Positions 54,354-63,547 are shown, counted from the stretch's first letter. The stretch: DNA of 64,000 nt from Haladaptatus sp. DYF46 (GCF_021083305.1 NZ_JAJFAY010000001.1:806001-870000), one strand, 5' to 3'. Made by a program: numbers and translations. Notes: generated by a model from the letters alone, not told the origin.

Positions 54354-55373
54354 ATGACGATAGACGTAACGGAAGCGGACGACAGCACGCTCGAACGATG
54401 GAACTCGTTCGTGGACAGATCGGACGAAACGACCCCGTTTCACCGACGCGAGGCGCTCACGCACCTCGCGGAAACGGCGAACGCGGAGTTACGGCTCCTC
54501 GTCGGCTACAAGGGACAGGAACCGGTCGGCATCTTCCCGCTCTTCGAGACGACGAAGGGGCCGTTTCGGATGGTGTACTCGCCGCCGCCGCACCTCGAAG
54601 TGTACTACCTCGGCCCGGCCCTGCTCAACTTCTCGAAGCTGAAACAGCGGAAGGCGGAACGACGACACCGGTCGTTCATCGACGGCTGTCTGTCGTGGAT
54701 AGACGACGAAATCGACCCGCATTACGTGGACGTTCGGACCGTGGACGGCTACACCGACCTCCGCCCGTTCTCGTGGAACGGGTTCGACGTCTCGCCGTCG
54801 TACACCTACATCCTCGATTTGACGGAGGAGGACCTGCTGATGGGGTTCAGCCGGGACGCCAGGAGCAACGTCAGGAATCGCGACGACGACTGCACCATTC
54901 GCGAGGCGGGCGTCGAAGGAATCGAGGCGATCATCGGCCAGATTCAGGACCGCCACGCGGCACAGGGAAAGGAGTACCGCATCGATTCCGCGTTCGTGAC
55001 CGAACTCTACGAGCGACTGCCGGAGGGGTGCGTCCGCCCCTACGTCTGCGAGCGCGACGGGGAAATCCTCGGCGGCATGGTCACGCTCGAAGGCGGGGAC
55101 ACCATCTACCGGTGGCAGGGCGGCGCGAAACACGACCTCGACGTACCCATCAACGACCTGCTCGACTGGCACATCATTCGGGATGCACGGGATCGAGGGC
55201 TGTCCCGGTACGACCTCGTCGGCGCGAACTTGCCCCGCCTCTGCCGGTACAAATCGAAGTTCGGTCCGGAACCGGTCGCCTACCACACGGTTCAGCGGAA
55301 GGCCGCCCGCATGCAGGCCGTGACCGGGGTGTACCGGCGGCTTCCGTCCGCCCTCAGGGTGGTGTCGGAATGA
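54354..55373 (+). CDS. FemAB/GNAT-like aminoacyl- or acyltransferase
   Basis: 339 residues. The N-terminal half has LRLLVGYKGQEPVGIFPLFE and SPPPHLEVYYLGPALL; the C-terminal half has SRDARSNVRNRDD, RPYVCERDGEILGGMVTLEG, TIYRWQGGAKHDLDVPINDL and LSRYDLVGANLPRLCRYKSK, a pattern of FemAB-like tandem GNAT proteins. In bacteria these add amino acids to peptidoglycan or acyl groups in exopolysaccharides. Archaea lack murein, so a glycan or glycolipid target is likely. It starts four bases after the previous stop. Confidence 0.78.
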   Translation: MTIDVTEADDSTLERWNSFVDRSDETTPFHRREALTHLAETANAELRLLVGYKGQEPVGIFPLFETTKGPFRMVYSPPPHLEVYYLGPALLNFSKLKQRKAERRHRSFIDGCLSWIDDEIDPHYVDVRTVDGYTDLRPFSWNGFDVSPSYTYILDLTEEDLLMGFSRDARSNVRNRDDDCTIREAGVEGIEAIIGQIQDRHAAQGKEYRIDSAFVTELYERLPEGCVRPYVCERDGEILGGMVTLEGGDTIYRWQGGAKHDLDVPINDLLDWHIIRDARDRGLSRYDLVGANLPRLCRYKSKFGPEPVAYHTVQRKAARMQAVTGVYRRLPSALRVVSE

Positions 55374-55446
55374 CGGCGCACTCGGCATCCCCCTCGGACT
55401 TGCCCGCCCGTCATCCCTTCCCGACGAAGACGACCCGTCACGCAGC

Positions 55447-56520
55447 ATGACAGAACCGACACGGGACGGACTCGACCGGCGGACGTTCCTCCTCGCAACC
55501 ACCGGCGTCGTCGGAGCGGGAAGCGCAATCGGCACGGTAGGCGCAACCAGCGACGCTTCGACGGGAAGCGAAGCGGACCGCGATTGGTCCTTCTCGAACG
55601 GGTTCATCCGCCCTTCGGAGTTCGTCCTCGAACAGGGCGACACCTGCGTTCCGCTCGGGATAGTCACGTCCGACACTCCGGTCGAGGAGTTCTACGATTA
55701 CCGCTCGTCGGACACCGACCTCGAAGGCTGGTACAGCGCGTACGGTCCCGCGACCACATTCGAACGGGCGAAAAGCAGCGTCCTCTATCTCTACCGCGGT
55801 CGGCAGGGGACGAGCCTCGTCTTCATGCACGGAAAGCGCGGCAGCGAGGACGGCGGAGCCGTCACGTTTCGGTTCTCGGGACTTCCGGAGGACGGGACGT
55901 GGGCGGTAACGGACGACCAGTACGACGCTTCGACCAACTACGACACCTTCGTGGAATCGGACGGCGGATGGCAGGTCGATTGGACGTGGGCGGGCGATTC
56001 CTATCACGGCGGCGGTGCGGACGGCGGCGCGTTCCGGGGACTCACCCGGGACGACGTGGTGACAATCGACCCCGCGTTCAACGAGGCAGCGCGGTTGTAC
56101 GGACAGCACGTGAACCGAAACTACGTCGGGCCGGTCGAGGGATGGTACGCCCTCGCCGCCGATTCGTCGGGACATCGCTGGCAGTCGCTCGATATGGAAC
56201 GACCGGTCGTCATTCGGACGGGTCGCTGTGACGGCTCAGGTGGAACGGAAACGACGGCACGAAAAACGACGGAAACGGCCGGTACGCGGACGACGACCGA
56301 CCCACGAACGACCGAAACCACGGTAACTACATCAAGTCCGAAAAAGACGACGGGCACGACGAGCGAAACGACCCGCGATACGACGACCGAATCGGGGGCG
56401 AACGGCGCGGGAATGCAAACCACGTCGCCCGCCGGACAGGACGGGTTAGGAGTGTTCACGGCCGTTTCGGGCTTCGTCGGAGCGGGATTGTCCCTCTATC
56501 GATTCCGTGAGGAGGAGTGA
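55447..56520 (+). CDS. Tat-exported, C-terminally anchored surface protein
   Basis: 357 residues. Tat signal DRRTFLLATTGVVGAGSAIG; a globular ectodomain (about 45-255) with SFSNGFIRPSEFVLEQGDTC and the repeated Trp/Tyr/Asp motifs SYHGGGADGGAF; a Thr-rich linker (about 265-325, TTETTVTTSSPKKTTGTT) likely O-glycosylated; and a C-terminal segment GLGVFTAVSGFVGAGLSLYRFREEE-type anchor with a short charged end. It does not carry a PGF motif. Domain family not recognised. It is the likely target or product-associated protein of the preceding cluster. Confidence 0.75.
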   Translation: MTEPTRDGLDRRTFLLATTGVVGAGSAIGTVGATSDASTGSEADRDWSFSNGFIRPSEFVLEQGDTCVPLGIVTSDTPVEEFYDYRSSDTDLEGWYSAYGPATTFERAKSSVLYLYRGRQGTSLVFMHGKRGSEDGGAVTFRFSGLPEDGTWAVTDDQYDASTNYDTFVESDGGWQVDWTWAGDSYHGGGADGGAFRGLTRDDVVTIDPAFNEAARLYGQHVNRNYVGPVEGWYALAADSSGHRWQSLDMERPVVIRTGRCDGSGGTETTARKTTETAGTRTTTDPRTTETTVTTSSPKKTTGTTSETTRDTTTESGANGAGMQTTSPAGQDGLGVFTAVSGFVGAGLSLYRFREEE

Positions 56521-56526
56521 CCGTTC

Positions 56527-57630
56527 TCACTCCGAGTCCGAAACCACCCGCTGTCCGGCGGAGATGTATCTCGTTTCCACTGCTTCTTCCTCGTTCGTCC
56601 TCGGACCGCCTCCAGTCGCCGCCCCGTCTTCCGTCGTCGTGCGAACCTCGTCGAACCGAATCGGCAGCCCCATACCGAGATAGAAGTTCGGGCGGTCTTG
56701 GACGTGGAAGTGAAGGTGGGGTTCCGTCGAATTGCCGGAGTGGCCACAGCGACCGACCCGCTGTCCGCGCTCTACGCGATCGCCCTCCGTGACCGCGACG
56801 CTCCCGCGCTGGAGGTGTGCCGAGACGCTGTACTCGCCGTCAGCGTGTTCGATGGTGACGTGGTTACCGAGGATGTTGCGCTGACGCAGGTCGAGCCAGC
56901 CGCCGGCGCGAGGTCCGTCTCGATGGCCGTCGTGCGCCTCGACGACGACACCGTCCGCGGGTGCGAGTATCGGTTCGCCGTAGCAGTAGTACTGCTCCGG
57001 ATGCGATCCGTCACCGACGTGAGTGCGTCCCTCATCGTCCGTTATCACGAAGTCGTAGGCGTATCGCTGGGTGAGGATGCTCCACGAGTGGGAGTGCTCT
57101 CGGGTGGGACTTCCGTTGACGACCGCCCACGTTCCACCGTTCGTCGCGGTCATTCCGTCGTCAATGGACCCGCCCCGCACCGGGGCATCGCCGAACGGCA
57201 ATCGATAGGACCCCGACTGCTCGAACCGGTCGGGGTTCGGCAACCGACCGCGGTATCTGAGGAGTATCGGGACGTGTCCGGCGAACTGGAGCACGCCCTG
57301 TACGAACACGAACGGATTCAATTGTAACATGAGGAGGGACAACCGTGAGCGTCGAGTGTACGATTTTCCGCCGATGGCGATCCAGTCGGTCGGGTCTTCC
57401 TCGTCTCCGCCGAACGAGGGCAGGACGCCGCGAACGAACGGCCACATTCCGAAGAGGAAGAACAGGGCGAACCGTTGGAGGGGCCGAAGCGAGGGGAACA
57501 GATAGCCGGGAATCGAGATGAAACCGAGGAGGAAGAGGTTCGTCGGGTCGGGAAGACGCGCGAGGATTCCCTCGCGTCGATTCGACTCGTCTCCGTCACC
57601 GGACTCGGCCAGACTGCGTGTGCCGGACAT
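56527..57630 (-). CDS. Membrane-associated M23-type peptidase
   Basis: 367 residues. Two or three N-terminal hydrophobic segments (TNLFLLGFISIPGYLFPSL, FALFFLFGMWPFVRGVLP, LNPFVFVQGVLQFAGHVPIL) precede an M23/LytM-type domain. Metal-site parts are EHSHSWSILTQRYAYDFVI, PILAPADGVVVEAHDG, ILGNHVTIEHADGEYSVSAH and the HxH motif EPHLHFHVQD. M23 enzymes usually cut glycine-rich peptide bridges in murein, absent in archaea, so the substrate must differ. It is convergent with the anchored surface protein. Confidence 0.85.
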   Translation of the reverse strand: MSGTRSLAESGDGDESNRREGILARLPDPTNLFLLGFISIPGYLFPSLRPLQRFALFFLFGMWPFVRGVLPSFGGDEEDPTDWIAIGGKSYTRRSRLSLLMLQLNPFVFVQGVLQFAGHVPILLRYRGRLPNPDRFEQSGSYRLPFGDAPVRGGSIDDGMTATNGGTWAVVNGSPTREHSHSWSILTQRYAYDFVITDDEGRTHVGDGSHPEQYYCYGEPILAPADGVVVEAHDGHRDGPRAGGWLDLRQRNILGNHVTIEHADGEYSVSAHLQRGSVAVTEGDRVERGQRVGRCGHSGNSTEPHLHFHVQDRPNFYLGMGLPIRFDEVRTTTEDGAATGGGPRTNEEEAVETRYISAGQRVVSDSE

Positions 57631-57698
57631 CGGGGATAGATGGGTCGGTCAGTCGTTTCAGTGTTTGGCGAACGATTCTTCGATTGGAAATCCGACAC

Positions 57699-58568
57699 TT
57701 ACTCCACCGTTCGACGAGTCGTTTCCGCGACGTGGGCGGTGTCGTCAATGGCGACGGACAGTTCCTCGTCGTCGAGTCGGAAGGACAGCACGTATCTTCC
57801 GTCATCCTCCTCCGAGACGAGGGACGCGTCGTTCCCCGCGAATTCGAGTTCCCACAGGTAGGCCGTCTCCACCGCCCGCCCGTGACGGCGGTAAAACGCG
57901 TTCACGTCCGTTTGACCGAGCAGGCAGAAGCCGAGCGGACCGAGAATCAGACACCCGCACGTCCCGCAGGTCGCACGAAACCGCGGGGCGAGGTGTTCGG
58001 GTTCGACGGGTTCGGCGACCGTCGTCATCGCGTCGTAACACTTCGGACACGTCCCGACCAGCGACAGTTCGACGGCGTGAAAGAGGAGCGTCGTCGCCAG
58101 TTCGACCAGCTGTTCGACCGTCACGTCCGCGGCGGCGTTGGGCGGCAGACCCCACTGAAACAGTGCGTGGTCGTTCTCGCAGGAGACGGTGAGGATTCCG
58201 TCCTCGTACCGGCCGCTGGCGGGTTCATCACAGTCGATGCACGTGCTGTCGAGTTCGACCGGGCCGAGCGTTTCGCGCTCGGTGTAGGTTCCGGCGAGGA
58301 TGGACGCGGCCATCTCGCTGCCGGCGTAGTTGAGCCGATACCCCTCCTCGGTCTTCTCGATGAAGTGGCCGCGGAGTTTCTTCAGGTGATACAGAAATCG
58401 CCCGGAATCACGGACGCCGACGCCCTTTCGCAACTCCGCGAACGAGAGGGCCGGACTGCCCGGTTGCTCCCGCTGGCGGGTCGAGAGTTCCCGAACGATT
58501 TCCACCCGTGTCGGGTCGCTCAGCGTGCCGAAGGCCGTCGCCGCGTCGGACGTGTCGTCGGACCCCAT
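57699..58568 (-). CDS. ArsR-like winged-helix regulator with zinc-binding C-terminal domain
   Basis: 289 residues. The N-terminal winged helix (about 8-80) includes FGTLSDPTRVEIVRELSTRQ, LSFAELRKGVGVRDSGRFLY and HLKKLRGHFIEKTEEGYRL. The C-terminal half has Cys pairs STCIDCDEP, VSCENDHAL, GTCPKCYDAM and ATCGTCGCLI that suggest one or two zinc sites and a ligand pocket. It is one of the common haloarchaeal ArsR-like regulators. Target genes unknown. Confidence 0.82.
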   Translation of the reverse strand: MGSDDTSDAATAFGTLSDPTRVEIVRELSTRQREQPGSPALSFAELRKGVGVRDSGRFLYHLKKLRGHFIEKTEEGYRLNYAGSEMAASILAGTYTERETLGPVELDSTCIDCDEPASGRYEDGILTVSCENDHALFQWGLPPNAAADVTVEQLVELATTLLFHAVELSLVGTCPKCYDAMTTVAEPVEPEHLAPRFRATCGTCGCLILGPLGFCLLGQTDVNAFYRRHGRAVETAYLWELEFAGNDASLVSEEDDGRYVLSFRLDDEELSVAIDDTAHVAETTRRTVE

Positions 58569-58619
58569 TGTCGATACCCGAAAAAACGGGGTGTGGGTGT
58601 GTAAGTTCTTTCTCCGAAC

Positions 58620-59036
58620 TCAGACCGCATCGAGTTGCTCCAGCAGCGAGAGCATGTCGCTCTGCGTCCACGTTTCGGCGAGGAGGCCGCCCTCGAATCG
58701 ATTGATTTCGATGGCACGAAGCGTCACCCGCTTTCCGGTCGGTTCGACGCCGACCATCGCGCCCTCCTGCGTGCCGACCATCGTCCAGCGAACTGCCACC
58801 TCGTCGCCCGCGGCGAACGAGTCCTCGATGGCGAACTCCATGTCCGGAAATATCTCCCGGGTCGAATCCGCGAGCGCCTTGTACAACTCCGGGCCGCGGA
58901 GTTCCTCGGCGAGTTCCCGGTCGTGGATGACGTACTCGGGATGGACGAGTTCGTCGGCGATTTCCGGTTCGTTCCCGTTCCACACCCCGTCGTAGAGGCG
59001 ATGAATTCGCGTTTCGTGTTCTTCGGGCGTCGTCAT
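58620..59036 (-). CDS. SnoaL-like ester cyclase/polyketide cyclase-fold protein
   Basis: 138 residues of the NTF2-like fold. HRLYDGVWNGNEPEIADELV, HPEYVIHDRELAEELRGPEL, FPDMEFAIEDSFAAGDEVAV and RWTMVGTQEGAMVGVEPTGK are the hallmarks, ending FEGGLLAETWTQSDMLSLLE. Substrate unknown. Lies in the same direction as the BKACE gene upstream. Confidence 0.85.
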   Translation of the reverse strand: MTTPEEHETRIHRLYDGVWNGNEPEIADELVHPEYVIHDRELAEELRGPELYKALADSTREIFPDMEFAIEDSFAAGDEVAVRWTMVGTQEGAMVGVEPTGKRVTLRAIEINRFEGGLLAETWTQSDMLSLLEQLDAV

Positions 59037-59109
59037 TGTCGATGGAACGTTCGCGTCCTCGGTGCGTCACTCTACCGGCGAATTCCGAGTCGATTCGCCC
59101 GTTCGGCTT

Positions 59110-59955
59110 TCAGTGCAGGCCGAGAATCTCGCGCGCCTCCGACGGCGTCGCGACCGGCCGTTGGAGTTCGTCCGCGAGACGGACGACCCGCCGGACGAGT
59201 TGCGCGTTGCTTTCGGCGAGTTCGCCGCGACGATAGTACACGTTGTCCTCCAATCCGACGCGCACGTGGCCGCCGAACAGGATGCCCATCGTCGCGAACG
59301 GCAACTGATGTCGGCCGAACCCGAGCGTGTTGAACAACACGCCGTCGGGCAAATCCTCGATGGCGTTTCGGAAGTTTTGCGGCGTCGGGCGCGTGAGGGT
59401 TCCCGGCCCGAAGATGAGCGTCGCGTACACCGGTTCGGCGAGATCCCGCCGGTCGAGGAGGCCGTACACCTCGTTTCGGTGGCCGTCGTTGAACACCTCT
59501 AATTCCGGTTTGATTCCCCGTTCCCGCATCTCCTCGTGGAGCGAATCGACCATCGCTCGGGTGTTCTCGCTCGTGAGGTGGTCGTACCGGTTCAGCGGTC
59601 CCATGTCGAGTGACGCCATTTCCGGCGGCGGGTCGGTTCGCAGCGGAAGGTGACGGTCCGTAGCGGGTGCGGCGGTGCCGCCCGTCGAGTGTTGGATGAT
59701 AAGGTCGTCCGTTCGTTCCCTGATGGCGTCGTCTATCGCCTGAAACCGCTCCGTTTCGAACGACCGCTCGCCGTTTTCGGTGCGAGCGTGGACGTGGACG
59801 ACGGCGGCACCCGCCTCCTCGACGGCGGCCGCCGCGCGACCGATTTCCTCCGGTGTTTCCGGCAGGTTCGGGTTCGCCTCCTTTCCGTGGACGCCGCCCG
59901 TCAGCGCCGCCGTGACGATGACCGGGTCGCCCGCGAGGTAATTCGCATAGCTCAT
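59110..59955 (-). CDS. BKACE-family beta-keto acid cleavage enzyme
   Basis: 281 residues. PVIVTAALTGGVHGKEANPN, GAAVVHVHARTENGE (zinc His pair), IIQHSTGGT, MASLDMGPLN, and FGRHQLPFATMGILFGGHVR with GLEDNVYYRRGELAES define the BKACE (formerly DUF849) family, which condenses a beta-keto acid with acetyl-CoA to give acetoacetate plus a new acyl-CoA. The native substrate is not readable. Start MSYANYLAGDP overlaps the upstream gene by four bases. Confidence 0.88.
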   Translation of the reverse strand: MSYANYLAGDPVIVTAALTGGVHGKEANPNLPETPEEIGRAAAAVEEAGAAVVHVHARTENGERSFETERFQAIDDAIRERTDDLIIQHSTGGTAAPATDRHLPLRTDPPPEMASLDMGPLNRYDHLTSENTRAMVDSLHEEMRERGIKPELEVFNDGHRNEVYGLLDRRDLAEPVYATLIFGPGTLTRPTPQNFRNAIEDLPDGVLFNTLGFGRHQLPFATMGILFGGHVRVGLEDNVYYRRGELAESNAQLVRRVVRLADELQRPVATPSEAREILGLH

Positions 59956-60173
59956 TCGTCTTCCCCGCCCGCATCGTGTCCCCGGTATATCTCGCAGTGG
60001 CGGTCGTGTTCCAGTCCGTATCGGTCGTTGCAGATGTCGGCACGCATCGGTTGGACGAACTCCCCGGCGACGGTGCAGAACGCTCGCGGTTCGTCGAAGA
60101 CCCGTTCCGTGGCGTTCGCCTGGTCGGTCGGTTCGTTCCCCCCATTCCGATAGTCGAGATACGGACAAACCAT
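59952..60173 (-). CDS. Small Cys-rich protein coupled to BKACE
   Basis: About 73 residues with four Cys in MVCPYLDY, AFCTVAGEF, ADICNDRYG and DRHCEIYR, plus nearby His. This spacing suggests a metal or Fe-S site. It overlaps the BKACE start (ATGA), implying co-translation. The Met at 60173 precedes CPYLDY directly. Family not named; role as an electron or zinc partner is inference. Confidence 0.65.
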   Translation of the reverse strand: MVCPYLDYRNGGNEPTDQANATERVFDEPRAFCTVAGEFVQPMRADICNDRYGLEHDRHCEIYRGHDAGGEDE

Positions 60174-60367
60174 ACTACGATGGATGCGAACGAGAATCAT
60201 AATCGTTCGCTATCATCGATGTCACTCGGTCGGGGTCTTCGACAGCTCGCCGGAAATATCTATCCGAACATTCGTTACTGTAAAAAATACACCACAATAC
60301 GTTACCAGACATGACCGTATTATTTAACTGCGTTTCTTGGCGTTCGAACGTATCTACCGTTCTGTAC

Positions 60368-61051
60368 ATGGATACTACACGACGCTCGGTACTGGGTGCA
60401 GTCGCAACGCTCGCAACCGTCGGCGCAGGTTCGAGTCAGGTCATCGCACAGGAGAGTCTCCCCATCGAAGTCACGCAAGTCGCGTCCGAGGAGGAGTACG
60501 TCGTGTTCGAGAACACGGAGATGGACGACGTGGACGTTTCGGGCTACGTCGTCGCGTTCGAATACGGCAACTCGGGCACCGACCAACGAAGGAAACTGCC
60601 CGAGGGAACGGTCATCGGCGGCGGCCAATCCCTCATCGTCGCGACCGGCGCGAAGGAAGTCCCGATAGCGGACGTGAAACTCGATTACGAGGGTGAAGTG
60701 TTGAACAACGACGAGAAGGATGTCGTCGCCCTCCTCACGCCTGACGAGTCGACCGTCATCGCCAAGGGCGACGGGTCGTCGGACTCGACGACGACCACGA
60801 CCACCGAGGACGAGGGGTCCGACGACGGTGGCGAAGAATCCGACGGCGGTGATGGGACGACGTCGACCGAGACGGAGGACCGATCGGACGATACGAACGA
60901 AGAATCGACTGGCGATGATGAGTCCGGTGACGACAGCGAGTCCAGCGATAGCGGTTCGTCGGACGGGACGAGCGGCGAGGAATCGGGAAGCGAAGACGAA
61001 TCGAACGATTCCGAATCGAGCGACGACGACGACTCCGAAGAGGACTGTTAA
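60368..61051 (+). CDS. Exported lamin-tail-domain protein with acidic tail
   Basis: 227 residues. Tat-type signal TTRRSVLGAVATLATVGAGS; a lamin-tail-like beta-sandwich (about 30-130: EEYVVFENTEMDDVDVSGYV, KLPEGTVIGGGQSLIVATGA, LNNDEKDVVALLTPDESTVI); and a low-complexity Ser/Asp/Glu/Thr tail of about 90 residues ending in Cys. The LTD fold occurs in many exported nucleases and surface proteins of halophiles; no catalytic site is visible. Own promoter region of about 190 bp. Confidence 0.78.
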   Translation: MDTTRRSVLGAVATLATVGAGSSQVIAQESLPIEVTQVASEEEYVVFENTEMDDVDVSGYVVAFEYGNSGTDQRRKLPEGTVIGGGQSLIVATGAKEVPIADVKLDYEGEVLNNDEKDVVALLTPDESTVIAKGDGSSDSTTTTTTEDEGSDDGGEESDGGDGTTSTETEDRSDDTNEESTGDDESGDDSESSDSGSSDGTSGEESGSEDESNDSESSDDDDSEEDC

Positions 61052-61158
61052 ATCGACACCGGTCCCTTCGGGTTCGCCTCGGGAACGATCCCCCCGCAGT
61101 GACGCCGTGAACGTCCGGAGGATACCGGTTAGCGTTCACTTTCGCTTCGGAGAGCCTC

Positions 61159-61164
61159 GTTAAG
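61159..61164 (+). promoter_or_regulatory. TATA-like box for CMD protein gene
   Basis: GTTAAG lies 25-30 bp before the ATG at 61189. Confidence 0.35.
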
Positions 61165-61188
61165 TGGCGGCACGCCGAATTCGGCGTC

Positions 61189-61782
61189 ATGCCCGAACCG
61201 ACCCTCTCCGACGAGGCACAGCGACGATTTCCGGTCCCCGATTACGAGGCAATTCCCGACGACCTCCGCGAGCGCATCGACGAGGAGACGGAGCGCGCCG
61301 GGTTCACGCCGAACGTGTTCGCGGCGCTCGCGTACAAGCCCTCGCACTTCCGCGCGTTCATGGCGTTTCACGACGCCCTCGTGGACGACACGTCGCTCGA
61401 CCGCGAGGAGGTGGAGATGATAGTGGTCGCCGTCTCCGGCGTCAACCACTGTTATTACTGTAACGTCGCCCACGGCGCGCTCGTTCGAATCTACGCGAAA
61501 CACCCCACCCTCGCCGACCAGTTGGTAGCGAACTACCGACAGGCCGACGTGAGCGAGAAACGGATGGCCATGCTCGACGTGGCGGTGAAACTCACCGAAC
61601 GGCCGACGGAGGTGTCCGAGGACGACCTTCAACTGCTGTCCGACGTCGGCTACAGCGACGAGGAGATATGGGACATCGGGAGCGTGACGGCCTTCTTCAA
61701 CCTCTCGAACCGGATGGCGCTGTTCGCCGACTGGCGGCCAAACGACGAGTTCCACACCATGGGCAGGGAACGACGGGAGTAG
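61189..61782 (+). CDS. CMD/AhpD-family peroxidase-related protein
   Basis: 197 residues. The AhpD-like active site is GVNHCYYCNVAHGALVR (CxxC with downstream His). GFTPNVFAALAYKPSHFRAF and EEIWDIGSVTAFFNLSNRMA are typical of the uncharacterised peroxidase-related branch. Such proteins reduce alkyl hydroperoxides or act as thiol oxidoreductases. Monocistronic. Confidence 0.88.
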   Translation: MPEPTLSDEAQRRFPVPDYEAIPDDLRERIDEETERAGFTPNVFAALAYKPSHFRAFMAFHDALVDDTSLDREEVEMIVVAVSGVNHCYYCNVAHGALVRIYAKHPTLADQLVANYRQADVSEKRMAMLDVAVKLTERPTEVSEDDLQLLSDVGYSDEEIWDIGSVTAFFNLSNRMALFADWRPNDEFHTMGRERRE

Positions 61783-61845
61783 TCACCGACCGGCGTTCGC
61801 TTCTATCGACCTAAAAAACTCGATGAACGATATTTCCGCCCACTG

Positions 61846-63078
61846 TCATCTGCGGCCACTCATCGTTTCAGTAGAAGACAACGCCGTCGTAGATTGTGTC
61901 ATCGTCGTTTCGGAGAAAGTCGCTCGTGTTGTCGTCGATGTTTGCGGTGGCCGCACCGGATATTCACCGACAGTTACCCGTTCTCTTTGCCGCTCTCCGT
62001 TACGGAGAACGGTGAACGTCACCGTTTCGTTCGGACGGGTTTCCAAGTAGAGATACGTGTAGAGATCCGCCGTATCTTCGACGGGGACGCCATCGACGGC
62101 GAGGATAACGTCGCCGCCGACGGGAATCGCATACTGCCGGATCCCCTTCGAAACAGCGGTGGCCGGTCGTAGCTTGTTCCGTGCCGGACTATTCGCGGTC
62201 AGATTGGCCACCATCACTCCTCGCGTAGTGTCGATGTCGTTCACTTCGGCGACGGTCGCGTCTACATCGATCGTTCCAGCGCCGATGTACGAGAGCGGGT
62301 AGGATCCGTCGGCGATGATGGCTGGAACGATCACGCGAAGTGCCCTCGACGAGATTCCGAAGTTCGTTACGGAAGTGGGACCGGCAACGGTCATGCCGAC
62401 GACTTCACCTTGACAGTTCACCCACGGGCCGCCGCTGCTCCCGAATTCGATACTCGCGTCCGTCTGTATCATCGGTGCCGTCGGAACCGTGACGTCGTCC
62501 GCGTTCTGGTACGTCAGTGATCGGTTGACGCCGCTCACAATGCCCCCTGTAACCGTCTCCTCGTAAAATAACGGCGAACCGAAGACGGCTATCTCTTGCC
62601 CTCGTTCGATCGAATCTCGGCTGACCGGTACCGTAGTGGCTGATTCGGGGACGTTCTCTACTCGAATCACGGCGATGTCAGTGGGTTCGTTCGCCCCGAC
62701 AACGGTCGCCTCCGCCCATCGACCGCCTTCGAATCCGACGTCGATATCCGTCGGATCGTCCAATTCAGCCACGTGCCAGTTTGTGACGATGTACGCGCCC
62801 GAGTCGTTTATTTCGTATATCCATCCCGAAGCCTCCCACGCGGAAACCTTATTGTGAGCTGCCACTTCCACGACTCCGGTCGAAACACTGCTGGACAGCC
62901 CCGTATAGTTGCACTCGGTGACTTGAGGACGGTCCGTAACACGCTCGTCGCTTCCGACTGCCGCAGTCGAAGATGTCGTTTGCACGTCTTGGCGCACTGC
63001 TGCTCCGGAACCCCCTGCGATGACGAGCATGAGAACGAATACTCCGATAAACAAGCGTCCGGCAGTGTCGTGGGGCAT
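61846..63078 (-). CDS. HtrA/S1C-type serine protease with PDZ domain, exported
   Basis: 410 residues. A signal-anchor (GRLFIGVFVLMLVIAGGSGA) leads to a trypsin-like domain with the complete triad His102 (TNWHVAEL), Asp134 (EPTDIAVIRV) and Ser215 (EFGSSGGPW). A PDZ domain follows (about 255-375; ARNKLRPATAVSKGIRQYAI, GGDVILAVDGVPVEDTADLY). The Ser/Thr-rich tail is about 35 residues. It is an extracytoplasmic quality-control or processing protease. I chose the Met at 63078 because it directly precedes the signal; upstream codons run into the repeat array. Confidence 0.87.
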   Translation of the reverse strand: MPHDTAGRLFIGVFVLMLVIAGGSGAAVRQDVQTTSSTAAVGSDERVTDRPQVTECNYTGLSSSVSTGVVEVAAHNKVSAWEASGWIYEINDSGAYIVTNWHVAELDDPTDIDVGFEGGRWAEATVVGANEPTDIAVIRVENVPESATTVPVSRDSIERGQEIAVFGSPLFYEETVTGGIVSGVNRSLTYQNADDVTVPTAPMIQTDASIEFGSSGGPWVNCQGEVVGMTVAGPTSVTNFGISSRALRVIVPAIIADGSYPLSYIGAGTIDVDATVAEVNDIDTTRGVMVANLTANSPARNKLRPATAVSKGIRQYAIPVGGDVILAVDGVPVEDTADLYTYLYLETRPNETVTFTVLRNGERQRERVTVGEYPVRPPQTSTTTRATFSETTMTQSTTALSSTETMSGRR

Positions 63079-63547
63079 CTCACCAGCCAGACGGGACACC
63101 GAATCTTTGTTAATCGGTGCGTTCTCGCTCGCAGTCACCGAGCAACGCCGATTATCGGCCCCGTCGTCGGCAGTTACCGCTCTCCACGGTTCGCAACGGA
63201 GTACCTCGCAGAAACATGGGCGCTGCAGGATTGTGAACTTCGTCTGGTCTACTTCAAATCCTTTGACCAGTTTCGACTCCTCACTTCGTTCCTCGCAGAA
63301 CCATGGGCGTTGCAGGATTTGAACCAAAGTCAGACGTTCCAGGCATGCGGCGCTTCGCGCCGGTCCGGGCTGCGGCTGACAGGATTCAAATCCTTCGCAG
63401 ACATCATCCGCTCGTCACGTCCGTTCCTCGCAGAATGATGGGCGCTGCAGGATTTGAACCACGGTCGTTCCGCTTCGCTTCACTCTCTGATTCAAATCCT
63501 TCGCGCGTCACGTTGCTCCCGCTCACGAAGTTGTTCGCGGAAGCAAG
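63079..63547. other. Non-coding region holding the tRNA-end repeats
   Basis: About 470 bp between the protease gene and tRNA-Arg. Frames through it give the recurring peptide GRCRI or WALQD from the repeat copies, not real proteins. Apart from the three repeats no gene is seen. Confidence 0.6.
63217..63460. repeat. Three degenerate copies of the tRNA-Arg 3' end
   Basis: Copies of the 3' 22 bases of the tRNA (TGGGCGCTGCAGGATTTGAA) occur at 63217-63237, 63304-63325 and 63439-63460, each preceded by ctcgcagaa(n). The intact tRNA begins at 63548. Each unit also contains an inverted TTCAAATCCT. They lie on the 3' side of the tRNA, as att scars would. Confidence 0.85.

Noticed and set aside
60756..61190. 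Minus-strand Arg/Ser-rich frame
   Set aside because: It is the antisense of the acidic tail of the lamin-tail protein.
62773..63438. 221-codon plus-strand frame over the protease start and repeat array
   Set aside because: Its C-terminal repeats are translations of the tRNA-end copies.
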